From: Clostridiales bacterium
GTDB lineage: Bacteria; Bacillota; Clostridia; Oscillospirales; Oscillospiraceae
Direction: 5' to 3'
Length of the DNA: 44,351 nucleotides
Assembly: GCA_018374635.1 (NCBI GenBank)
Contig: JAHAEW010000018.1
Location: 1-44,351 of the forward strand
In this document: positions 16,206-23,606 of the stretch, in pieces
How positions within the stretch are numbered: position 1 is the stretch's first letter
Layout: each line of letters starts with the position of its first letter
The notes under the pieces: generated by a model
The model's input: the letters and a program-made list of their open reading frames with translations, nothing else
Told to the model about the DNA's origin: nothing
Database searches by the model: none
Position numbers and translations under genes: made by a program

Positions 16206-17915
16206 TCACTTGAACTGTTTATATATCGGCTTCGGGAACTTAATATTCAGCAAAGACCGAAAAATAGGGTTCTGGATAATATATTCTCCCTGTTTCAATC
16301 GGGTCATCATTGTCTTGTAAACAGAAGGAATACTCTTATAGTCACTTTTTGTTACTTCAATCGAATTTGTCCGACCATAGGCATGCGTTGAGCAATTGCC
16401 GGTAACTCTATCATGAATGGCACTTCTAAATTGCTCGGCAGCAAATAATACCACACCAAGAGATCGACCTCTTTCAGCTACATCCAGAACCTGTCGTAAA
16501 ATAGGAGAGTTCTTCGGTGTTTCTTTGGATGCGTATTTATTAAGCTCGTCAATAAAAATAACAATTCTCGCCGGCGGATTAACACCTTCTTCGCCAGCAT
16601 ATTGTCCTAACTGCAGATCGTAAATAGTTCGGATAGCATCACCAAATACGTATGCCTGCTTATCTTCGGACAGTTTTGCAATGTCAATTACGTGAACCTC
16701 ATTCTTTTTGATATATTTCAACGTATCGCCAATACGGGTTTCTCCATCTTCTTCACGAATATCCCTTGCAAAAATCTTATTATCCGTAATACTCTTATTA
16801 ATAATTCGGTAAAATTTGCGCCAACTCGCAACTGGGATTTCTTTGTCTTTTCCGGCATTCTCAGTGGAGCACTTCTTTTTTATCGCCTCAAGAAACCCCT
16901 GCCAGTCGCTCACCTGATTGAAATCACCTTGCCCGGACATAATGTAACTAATAATGGCTTCCATTGTCTGCGTAGAGTCATCAATGTTTGCAAACATCAG
17001 GTCGAGGTTATCTTTATCATACTGATAGATGTATTTGAATTTCTTTGCCTTTTTCTTCTTGATATTATCTTCAACTTCGTCCGGTGTCATATATGTATTC
17101 CAATGCCGTGTTTTCGGAATGGAGTACGGATAATAATAGTGAACATTCTTAAACGGTTCCGGAGCCAACCCTAATTTTTCGTACTTCGCAAAAGTATCTT
17201 TTCTGGCGGCTTCTGGATTTCGTTCGTCCGCAAAGTCATTGATTTGATCAATGGCAAGTAAGTCCTTTCCTTTAACATTGAACAGGACAAAGGCTACGCT
17301 GTCTTCATCTTCATTCTTTGGATCTTTCTTCATATAACTATCTTGAATTGCTTTAAGCAAAAACATAGCATAAGAAGTTTTGGACGCAAGGCCAGAGATA
17401 CCAGAAATGTTAAGATGAGCTCCTTCCGGGCCGATAATGAATTTGGAATTTAGATTAACAGGAAGTGTTACCTTCTCGCAGTCTTTGGTTCCCTCATACA
17501 TTTCAAGATACCCGCACACCAGAGGATTGCGAATATCATTCAAACCAAGAGCATAGTTGATTTCTTCGGCGGTTGCCAGCATTACCTTTGCATTACTCTG
17601 CAAAGGAATATAAATATTATTTGTGTTACACACCACCTTGGCTGTGACGTAGTTCATTCCAACACGAAGTGTGTTTTCTTCTGCATTGACATCGCCAAAA
17701 TCGCTGGAAATAAAATTTGTTAAAAAGCTGGCAGCATCCGTAATATGGGCTATATCTTCAATCACACCATAAGAATATGAATTGTTGACATGCTGCACCT
17801 TAACAATATCAAAGGGATTCAAAATAAGCTGCGGGTCAGTCCAAAATGTAAAATCATCAATGGTTGTCGGTCTTTTTTCTGTAGCCAGCACACGACCTAT
17901 AACATTATTTCCCAT
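16206..17915 (-). CDS. HerA-like FtsK/HerA-superfamily ATPase
   Basis: 569 residues. The first 110 residues fit the HAS-barrel seen in HerA proteins (FDIVKVQHVNNSYSYGVIED). The ATPase domain follows, with an atypical P-loop GISGLASKTS (172-181) in place of GxxGxGKS, and Walker B RIVIFIDELNKYA (D456, E457). The block SPILRQVLDVAERGRSLGVV and the following FAAEQ are the usual HerA motif after Walker B. HerA proteins form hexameric DNA translocases that work with NurA nuclease, whose gene is directly upstream. The start at 17915 follows AAGGAGG by nine bases; an upstream ATG inside the nurA-like gene is rejected. A change in the P-loop Gly before Lys could alter ATP turnover, but I believe I have seen this variant in related proteins. 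Confidence 0.88.
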   Translation of the reverse strand: MGNNVIGRVLATEKRPTTIDDFTFWTDPQLILNPFDIVKVQHVNNSYSYGVIEDIAHITDAASFLTNFISSDFGDVNAEENTLRVGMNYVTAKVVCNTNNIYIPLQSNAKVMLATAEEINYALGLNDIRNPLVCGYLEMYEGTKDCEKVTLPVNLNSKFIIGPEGAHLNISGISGLASKTSYAMFLLKAIQDSYMKKDPKNEDEDSVAFVLFNVKGKDLLAIDQINDFADERNPEAARKDTFAKYEKLGLAPEPFKNVHYYYPYSIPKTRHWNTYMTPDEVEDNIKKKKAKKFKYIYQYDKDNLDLMFANIDDSTQTMEAIISYIMSGQGDFNQVSDWQGFLEAIKKKCSTENAGKDKEIPVASWRKFYRIINKSITDNKIFARDIREEDGETRIGDTLKYIKKNEVHVIDIAKLSEDKQAYVFGDAIRTIYDLQLGQYAGEEGVNPPARIVIFIDELNKYASKETPKNSPILRQVLDVAERGRSLGVVLFAAEQFRSAIHDRVTGNCSTHAYGRTNSIEVTKSDYKSIPSVYKTMMTRLKQGEYIIQNPIFRSLLNIKFPKPIYKQFK

Positions 17916-17929
17916 ACACTTTTTCCTCC

Positions 17930-19102
17930 TTAAAAAAGGTGTAGAAACATCTCTGTACTGATATATTTGCTTTTGACGTAGGATTCTGTCAAAAATACAG
18001 GATACAAATGGTTTGCCCATCTACGATCTGTTCCATAGCATGTTGGATTTCGCTCATTGATGATATTGGCGGAAATTAAGTCGACGATATCGCTATCGAT
18101 CCCAGTATCAACTTCCTCATCCATCATTATTTTTTCAACTTTTACAACCCCATCAAAAGGCGTCTGTGTTCTCTTTTTATCACGCAGGCGGATGTACCAA
18201 ACGCCGAATTGAACATCACCTAAAAACTCTCGGTTCTCATATCTCGCAACGGGAGTCCTATGATAAACAGGTAAATCGGCAATATAGTTTGAATTTGGCT
18301 TCCCAGTATGGTCGAGACAGCTCTCTGGATTAAAGGATTTTGAAACACCAATTACCCAACTATAATTGTGTTTAATTTTCTGCAAAGTCCGAAGGTCTTC
18401 TCTGCCTGTTTTCATAACCTTATATTCAAGAGACCCATCTTTCAATAAATAGGCATCCTGCCCAAGACGCTTATCTTTAACTAATTCAGCAACCATCCGT
18501 TTTTCTGCCTCGACCATATAGTCCTGCACTGCTGCAACCGCTAAAGTATCGAGTTTAGAATCAACAGTTCCTGCTTTGGCAGTCGAATACGGAAGAATTG
18601 CAGAAAACCTCAATCCTAACCGTTTCAGTTCCTCGCTTTCATTGATTTTTGCAACCTTTGATGCAAAGTACGCTGTGTCATTCCATCCGTCTGCATTCGC
18701 TTTATCAGGGAGTGCTAACACAAGTTCTCGATAAAATCGTTCCTTGTACATACGTTTATTTTCACGCTTACAACATCCAATGCCAATTTGGCCTGCAACA
18801 ACCGGGAAAACTTGCTTGTTGTAAGCGATATCATCGACCTTGAAAACGTGGCGTGAACCATCAAGGAAATATTTAAGAAGAGGGGGTTCTCCTATCTCTT
18901 GTAGTTGATCAGCTAACGGTTTTAAATCAATAGGTCTCTTCGGAGATCCAGTTTCGGCAGAATCTTTCCACTTCATTATTTTATTGGGGTCATCATCATA
19001 GTCTATGGAAGGCAAACCAATAGAATCGTAACTATATTTGTATGTATGGTAGCTCTTTCCCTTAGTTTCCTTTGCAATAATCTCCATTATCTTAGCCATC
19101 AT
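17930..19102 (-). CDS. NurA-like nuclease
   Basis: 390 residues resembling the NurA 5'-3' nuclease family. The two conserved acidic motifs are present: YFLDGSRH (D81) and YLLKDGSLEY (D222), the latter followed by GVSKSF (the Lys of the NurA core). A distal HYxGxxx-type segment is replaced by less familiar sequence. NurA works as a dimer gated by hexameric HerA to resect or degrade DNA; the HerA gene follows after 14 bases. The start is ATG 19102, one base after the AbiEii stop, with AAAGGGGG just upstream inside AbiEii. The protein is longer than archaeal NurA, mainly at the C-terminus. Confidence 0.8.
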   Translation of the reverse strand: MMAKIMEIIAKETKGKSYHTYKYSYDSIGLPSIDYDDDPNKIMKWKDSAETGSPKRPIDLKPLADQLQEIGEPPLLKYFLDGSRHVFKVDDIAYNKQVFPVVAGQIGIGCCKRENKRMYKERFYRELVLALPDKANADGWNDTAYFASKVAKINESEELKRLGLRFSAILPYSTAKAGTVDSKLDTLAVAAVQDYMVEAEKRMVAELVKDKRLGQDAYLLKDGSLEYKVMKTGREDLRTLQKIKHNYSWVIGVSKSFNPESCLDHTGKPNSNYIADLPVYHRTPVARYENREFLGDVQFGVWYIRLRDKKRTQTPFDGVVKVEKIMMDEEVDTGIDSDIVDLISANIINERNPTCYGTDRRWANHLYPVFLTESYVKSKYISTEMFLHLF

Positions 19103-19103
19103 A

Positions 19104-20009
19104 CTACCCCCTTTGCTGCCATTCATTTGTGGTCGCAATCCATTCTTGATTCAAAGTATCCTTATTAACTACTGCTGCAATTGGTTTGGTCAAGAAAGCT
19201 CTGATTGTATGCAGAACAGTACTATAGCTATCAGTCTTCGTATCAATTTTCCGACAAAATGCTTTCCACTTTTTCTGCATAGCTTCGTCATGATCGAAAA
19301 TCATCACTTGCTCAAATTGCTCGACGGTGAATACATGCCCACGATTTTCGAAGGTTTTTTTCATCGCTTCGGTTAAGACTACACCATCGAAGTCAAATTT
19401 ATTGGCAAGATAGTAAATATCATAGTAATCCTTCATTCGGCTGGAAAACTCCATCAAATTAAGAATGGCATCTATTTTTTCAGCAATAGTTGTTTCAAGA
19501 GAATATGTGTTAACCATAGGAGCTGCAAAATCCTCCAACTGAGTCGGAATCCTGCGCTTTTCCTCATTTGGCACAATAACATCTCCCACACCAAAATCGA
19601 TGCTGAATGGGGTTTTGGTATTCTTAATCCTTGCGACTAAGGAAGCGCCGATACCAGCATATTTTTTTGCTACAGCAATGGGCGCAATATTTGTAATTTC
19701 AAATGTGACAAAATCATTACCAGTGGATGTAGCAATGATCTCTTCCAGAACTTTTTTTAGTTTTTCTGGGGTATTGGGAACTTTCCTGAGTAAAAAATCC
19801 ACATCCACGGTCACACGGCTGTCAAAGCCGGTAATGGAGTAGATAAACAGCCCACCTTTCAGAACGAGGTTTTCTGCATATCGGGACTTCTCCAATCGAC
19901 GGAGAAATTCTTCCTGGCAGAAAAGCTGTAGACAAAGCTGATAGCTTCTCCCGGTTTCCTTGCCTTTATTCTTTAACCGTGCCAGCACAGACGCAGCAGT
20001 GTCAGCCAT
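19104..20009 (-). CDS. AbiEii-type nucleotidyltransferase toxin
   Basis: 301 residues of the AbiEii/AbiGii family, the toxin half of type IV toxin-antitoxin systems, which modify tRNA or other RNA with nucleotides and stop growth on phage infection. The nucleotidyltransferase core is seen: LKGGLFIYS (residues 50-58) and RVTVDVDFLLR with D69 and D71. The later YSLETTIAEKIDAI and KDYYDIYYL motifs are typical of the family. It overlaps the antitoxin gene by 8 bases and is followed after one base by the nurA-like gene. This ties the AbiE pair to the HerA/NurA genes as one transcript, which is not the usual free-standing arrangement. Confidence 0.9.
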   Translation of the reverse strand: MADTAASVLARLKNKGKETGRSYQLCLQLFCQEEFLRRLEKSRYAENLVLKGGLFIYSITGFDSRVTVDVDFLLRKVPNTPEKLKKVLEEIIATSTGNDFVTFEITNIAPIAVAKKYAGIGASLVARIKNTKTPFSIDFGVGDVIVPNEEKRRIPTQLEDFAAPMVNTYSLETTIAEKIDAILNLMEFSSRMKDYYDIYYLANKFDFDGVVLTEAMKKTFENRGHVFTVEQFEQVMIFDHDEAMQKKWKAFCRKIDTKTDSYSTVLHTIRAFLTKPIAAVVNKDTLNQEWIATTNEWQQRG

Positions 20010-20643
20010 TCAGCAGCACCTCCATCAGTTCAGTAACCTTTTTGTGTACTCTTAGCTTTTTTGCGTATCCAGAAAGGTTCCTCAGATCTTTTTGCGGATC
20101 ATTGGCATAGGCATTCAATGCCTTATTGAAGATTTCATTATCCAGTCTTGAACGATATTTGAAGCAATCGCAAATTGTACGCTCTCGATCATATATAGGA
20201 AGTATGGTACCGTTAAAATCAGAAGTTGTTTTGCCCAGTTCATATATCTCTGGCTGTACATAGTAAGTCTGCAATGTTAGTGCATCTATATCCAGTTTTG
20301 TTCGGGACATGGATCTGGGAACAGCAATAGACCATTTCCGAGGTGCAAAGTCACTATAGCCATAATGAAAAAGGGCCGATTCGACACAAATAATTGCCTT
20401 TGGGATTAGTGTTGCGAGGAGTTGCTCATCAGAAGATGTGTCCCCATCGGCAAGTTGATAGTATCCGTGTCGAATGCGTTCAAGGTATCCGGTATTGCAA
20501 AGATTTACAACATCAACAGCGGGTATTCCAGCAGTAACAAAATCTGATGTTTTTGCAATACCGCCCTTTTCTATAATTATCTGTTTTGAAAGTATTTTCT
20601 TATCCAAGTATTCACCAACTTTTTCATTAAAAACCACACACAC
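20002..20643 (-). CDS. AbiEi-type antitoxin / transcriptional repressor
   Basis: 213 residues. The N-terminal winged helix (IIEKGGIAKTSDFVTAGIPA, then DVVNLCNTGYLERIRHGYYQ) is the AbiEi antitoxin domain that binds its own promoter. The C-terminal part carries the family's antitoxin region (YDRERTICDCFKYRSRLDNE near residue 150). Translation appears to begin at GTG 20643, nine bases after AAAGGTG and right after an in-frame TGA. As first gene of the six-gene operon, it would repress or tune the whole locus. A perfect inverted repeat covers the -35 box of the promoter upstream, a good place for it to bind. Confidence 0.88.
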   Translation of the reverse strand: MCVVFNEKVGEYLDKKILSKQIIIEKGGIAKTSDFVTAGIPAVDVVNLCNTGYLERIRHGYYQLADGDTSSDEQLLATLIPKAIICVESALFHYGYSDFAPRKWSIAVPRSMSRTKLDIDALTLQTYYVQPEIYELGKTTSDFNGTILPIYDRERTICDCFKYRSRLDNEIFNKALNAYANDPQKDLRNLSGYAKKLRVHKKVTELMEVLLNG

Positions 20644-20669
20644 TCAATTCACCTTTGTGCTTATATTTT

Positions 20670-20703
20670 ATTATAACATTCAAATCAAATTAATCAATAA
20701 TTT
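20670..20703 (-). promoter_or_regulatory. Extended -10 promoter and inverted-repeat operator of the AbiE-HerA-NurA operon
   Basis: Minus strand: -35 TTGATT (20692-20697), 16-bp spacer, TGTTATAAT (extended -10, TATAAT at 20670-20675). A perfect inverted repeat, AAATTA-N5-TAATTT (20687-20703), covers the -35 hexamer and is the likely AbiEi operator. A second AT-rich repeat (TTATA-N6-TATAA, 20661-20676) covers the -10 but may be chance. Confidence 0.65.
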
Positions 20704-21026
20704 CACGCACATTTTTATGACTTCTGTGTGTGAATTTTTTATTCTTGATTTTGGTACTCGGGATTTACCGAAAAATATATAAAAGCATAATTATCATAGT
20801 CACAAAATTATCAATCATTGTGTGATACAGCCAAAAAATAAAAGCAAGACCAATCACCTCTTTATTCTGAATCAGTCTTCGGTCTTGTTTCATATTTTTA
20901 TTATTCCAGAATAAACTTGCAATCCGCGCAATTCTCAATGGCGGGGCTGCTTGTTTCATCGCTTACTTTTAAAAAACGAGCAATAAAATTGTTCTTTCAA
21001 GACAAGCAAAAAGTCAGAGCCAATTC
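20704..21026. other. AT-rich intergenic stretch
   Basis: Between the AbiE promoter and the ECF promoter I see an inverted repeat CAAGACC (20845-20851) / GGTCTTG (20881-20887) followed on the plus strand by TTTCATATTTTTATT. There is also a 42-codon minus-strand frame (20765-20893) with one hydrophobic stretch, no ribosome binding site and no recognisable family. I do not call it a gene. Confidence 0.3.
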
Positions 21027-21052
21027 TGTAACAACGCACCCCGATGTGCGTC
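21027..21052 (+). promoter_or_regulatory. ECF-type autoregulatory promoter
   Basis: TGTAAC (21027-21032), 16-bp spacer, CGTC (21049-21052). This matches the -35/-10 pattern of SigX/SigW-type ECF promoters and lies 27 bases before the sigma-factor ATG, so the sigma factor probably drives its own gene. Confidence 0.65.
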
Positions 21053-21079
21053 ATATAGGCAGAAAGCGAGGTGGTGTGG

Positions 21080-21554
21080 ATGGATTTTGACCAACTGTAC
21101 AAGGAGCAAGTTCCCCATGGTGTACCGCTATCTGACCGGACTCTGTGGGAACCAGGCGCTGGCGGAGGAGCTGGCCCAGGAGACATTCTGCCGTGCCATT
21201 GAACACAGCGCCTCCTTTCAGGGGAAATGCCGGTTGTCTGTATGGCTATGCCAAATCGGAAAGAATTGTTGGCTCTCCTACTTGCGAAAGGCAAAGCACC
21301 AAACCGGAGACGAAACCCTGGAGCAGATGCCTTCCCCACAGAATGTAGAAGAGGAGCTGCTCAGCCAGGAAAGCGCCCACCAGATCCATCAGCGGCTCCA
21401 CGCTCTGCCGGAGCCATACCGGGAGGTGTTTACTCTGCGGGTCTTTGCGGAGCTGCCCTATGGGCAGATCGGGGAGTTATTCGGCAAATCTGAAACCTGG
21501 GCCAGAGTGACTTACTATCGCGCAAAGCAGAAAATCAAGGAGGGATTATTGTGA
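21080..21554 (+). CDS. ECF-type RNA polymerase sigma factor, frameshifted near its start
   Basis: Sigma-70 region 2 (MVYRYLTGLCGNQALAEELA, then QETFCRAIE) and region 4 (LPEPYREVFTLRVFAELPYG, then QIGELFGKSETWARVTYYRAK) are intact in the frame ending at 21554. The proper start is ATG 21080, after GAGGTGG, giving MDFDQLYKEQVP. This frame meets the rest only if one C is removed from the CCCC at 21113-21116. As read, translation from 21080 fails. A shorter protein could start at ATG 21117, ten bases after AAGGAG, lacking the first 12 residues of region 2. It could be a true mutation or a sequencing slip in the C run. The stop overlaps the anti-sigma GTG (GTGA). Confidence 0.8.
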
Positions 21555-22129
21555 AATGTGAAATTATCCGTGATCTGCTGCCCCTGTACTGTGACGGACT
21601 ATGCAGTGAGGCCAGCAGGCAGGAGATCGAGGCCCATGTGACGCAGTGTGAGGGGTGCCGCGCCTGTTTGGCTGAAATGAAGGCGGAGTCACCCGCCCTC
21701 ACGCTCTCCCATGAGTCGGAAACGGAAGCCCGTGTTTTGCGGGGGATGAAGAAGAAGTTCTCCCACAAGCGCCGGCGGGCGGTACTGCTTGCTGTGGCGG
21801 TCATGCTGATCTTCTCCATCGTTCTGGCGGGTGCGGCCGATGTTCCGCAGGCGGTAGCCTATACGGACGGCCTGGTGACAGCAGAGCTTGCGGTGGACGA
21901 GGTGATCGACCTGTACTATCACGGAGGGAGCTACGATTCTTTCCATGGCTTCAGCCGGGAAGTAGGTGGACGGACTGCGGTGTTCCTCTACTTTGACCAC
22001 ACCCTTCGCTCGGATGTGATGCCGGACCGGGAGGGGCATCTGTGCATCGGCAACGGGCTGCTGACTGACTTTGAGACAGCCACCTATCAGGTCAGCCGGG
22101 AGGTGGATGCAGTCTACTATCTGGTGTGA
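21551..22129 (+). CDS. Anti-sigma factor with zinc-finger domain, cut short by in-frame TGA
   Basis: 192 residues. The N-terminal zf-HC2 domain CEIIRDLLPLYCDGLCS...HVTQCEGCRAC carries the Cys/His zinc-binding ligands that hold the sigma factor inactive. One membrane helix follows at about residues 76-96 (RAVLLAVAVMLIFSIVLAGA), then an extracellular sensor domain. Translation starts at GTG overlapping the sigma stop. After the TGA at 22127-22129 the same frame stays open for 26 codons (DYLELPGLAQTEFEQAIADA, then VLVWER) to TAA 22208-22210. That stretch reads like the normal C-terminus, so the TGA probably replaced a sense codon (perhaps GGA). The sensor domain may still work without it. Confidence 0.8.
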   Translation: MKCEIIRDLLPLYCDGLCSEASRQEIEAHVTQCEGCRACLAEMKAESPALTLSHESETEARVLRGMKKKFSHKRRRAVLLAVAVMLIFSIVLAGAADVPQAVAYTDGLVTAELAVDEVIDLYYHGGSYDSFHGFSREVGGRTAVFLYFDHTLRSDVMPDREGHLCIGNGLLTDFETATYQVSREVDAVYYLV

Positions 22130-22268
22130 GATTATCTGGAGCTCCCCGGTCTTGCTCAGACTGAATTCGAGCAGGCCATAGCGGACGCAGTTCTTGTGTG
22201 GGAGCGTTAAAATCCGAGTCTGCAAGCAGAATGCATGGGCACCCTTTCGAGGGCTGCCCAGGCCGCTC

Positions 22269-22583
22269 CTACTGTTCCGGTTCCTCTATAAAACGAGCGC
22301 CCGCTCTCCTGGTTCGACAGGAGACTGAGCGCTCGTTTTCGTCGTTATGTACTTCCGCTGAAAGCCTCCACGCCAGCTCAAAGCCGGCGATAAAGCTGTC
22401 GAGGGAGGTCTGTTCTCTGATGGAGTCCTGGGCGTCGATGATCCGCAGCACCAGCTTGCGCTCCGGTTTTTCCAAAGCCGCGATCAACGCTTTGTGACAC
22501 TCCTCCACTTCGTTCTCCTGTTCGTCCAGTTCGGGGCGGGTATAAAAGTGATCATACAGCTCTTTGAGCAGTTTATTTTCCAT
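22269..22583 (-). CDS. DUF6809-like protein of unknown function
   Basis: 104 residues, helical and acidic: LKELYDHFYTRPELDEQENEVE..., then HKALIAALEKPERKLVLRII, DAQDSIREQTSLDSFIAGFE and LAWRLSAEVHN. This pattern is one I associate with the small clostridial family DUF6809, often carried on accessory elements; its function is not known. The ATG at 22583 is preferred because AAGGAG lies nine bases upstream. A long, strong hairpin (22290-22339) lies inside the last 25 codons, so the C-terminal tail (ENERSVSCRTRRAGARFIEE) doubles as a terminator-like structure. Leader sequence contains a TATACCACA block similar to that before the integrases. Confidence 0.65.
   Translation of the reverse strand: MENKLLKELYDHFYTRPELDEQENEVEECHKALIAALEKPERKLVLRIIDAQDSIREQTSLDSFIAGFELAWRLSAEVHNDENERSVSCRTRRAGARFIEEPEQ
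22290..22339 (-). terminator. Long hairpin within the 3' end of the DUF6809-like gene
   Basis: Outer stem AAAACGAGCGC (22290-22300) / GCGCTCGTTTT (22329-22339), inner stem CTCCTG (22306-22311) / CAGGAG (22318-22323). On the minus strand it ends in GCGCTCGTTTT, so it can terminate, although it lies upstream of the stop codon at 22269. Confidence 0.55.
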
Positions 22584-22637
22584 CGTCATCATCTCCTTGC
22601 GACCCAAACATATACCACACTTTCCGCACAATAGCCA

Positions 22638-23606
22638 TCAAAATTTCAGGAGATTATCCAGAATATCTGCCGCTTGCCGCAGTTCCTCCTGAGATGCTTC
22701 GTTGAAGTTGTTTTCGCTTTTGGCGGCGGGGTTTGTCAGGTAGGGGGCGTAGTTCTGCCGCGTCATGGAAGTGCGGAAATGCCCCAGCATCTGCGATACC
22801 TCTTTGGTGTCCATCCCATTTTGCAGGGCGAGGACGGCGCAGGTATGCCGGAGATCCGCAAAGCGGATGTGGTCCAGCCCGGCCTCCTTGATGATCTCAT
22901 TGTGCATCCGGCGCACCATCTGGGGCGAGTAGGGCCTCTGTGTGGCCGGGTGCATGAACATAAGCGGACTGCTGGGGTGCCTGGCGTGTTCCGTGCGCAG
23001 GAGCTCTACAACTTCTTGGGTCAGGCCGACAGTTCTGGTGGTGCCTTTGTACTCCACCAGTTCCCGCCACTCCACCGACCGGCTCTCCGAGATGGTCAGC
23101 GTCCGCATCTTAACATCCAAGTCGCTCCATTTCAGTGCGATCAACTCTCCTTGCCGGAGCCCCGCCGTCAGCGCCAGCAGGAACATGGGGAGGTAGCCCA
23201 GCCGCTGGGCCGCGTCCAGATAGTCCTCCACCTCTGTTGGCGTCAGCACATTGGCACTGACCTTCTTGGGCTTTGGATAGCGGAACGACCGGGCGGGATT
23301 GTCCGTTATCAGGCCGTCCCGGATGGCTTGATCCAGGCACTGCTGGAGCAAACGGTGGATATGCCGCATGGTGTGTTCGCCCAACCCTGGGTATTCGGGG
23401 CTTTCCGGACGGTGGCCGCCAAAGCGCCTCCGCTCATCCAGAAAATCGCCCACTTGCTCCACGGTCAGCTCCTCCAGCGGGATCTCACCCAGCCTGGGGA
23501 GGATGTGGTTCTTGAAGAGATACCCGTGGGCGGCGTAGGTGGTCGGGCGGCTCTGGTTCTTGTCGTAGACCTCCTGCCAGTGGAGGATATACTCTTTCAG
23601 TATCAT
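22638..23606 (-). CDS. Tyrosine recombinase, second of a tandem pair
   Basis: 322 residues. A SAM-like core-binding domain (residues 5-105) is followed by the catalytic domain: Arg in LTAGLRQGELIALKWSDL, Arg in FADLRHTCA, His in MLGHFR, and Tyr in RQNYAPYL. The first His of the HxxR box is Ala here (ADLR), which is unusual and may lower activity. No arm-binding N-terminal domain is present. The ATG at 23606 overlaps the stop of the upstream truncated recombinase (ATGA) and has GGAGGTGGGG in front, so both are made from one transcript. It belongs to a mobile element different from, but related to, that at 6.7 kb. Confidence 0.85.
   Translation of the reverse strand: MILKEYILHWQEVYDKNQSRPTTYAAHGYLFKNHILPRLGEIPLEELTVEQVGDFLDERRRFGGHRPESPEYPGLGEHTMRHIHRLLQQCLDQAIRDGLITDNPARSFRYPKPKKVSANVLTPTEVEDYLDAAQRLGYLPMFLLALTAGLRQGELIALKWSDLDVKMRTLTISESRSVEWRELVEYKGTTRTVGLTQEVVELLRTEHARHPSSPLMFMHPATQRPYSPQMVRRMHNEIIKEAGLDHIRFADLRHTCAVLALQNGMDTKEVSQMLGHFRTSMTRQNYAPYLTNPAAKSENNFNEASQEELRQAADILDNLLKF

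Noticed and set aside
20765..20959. Minus-strand frame with a hydrophobic stretch
   Set aside because: No ribosome binding site at either possible ATG and no family; AT-rich sequence gives hydrophobic frames by chance.
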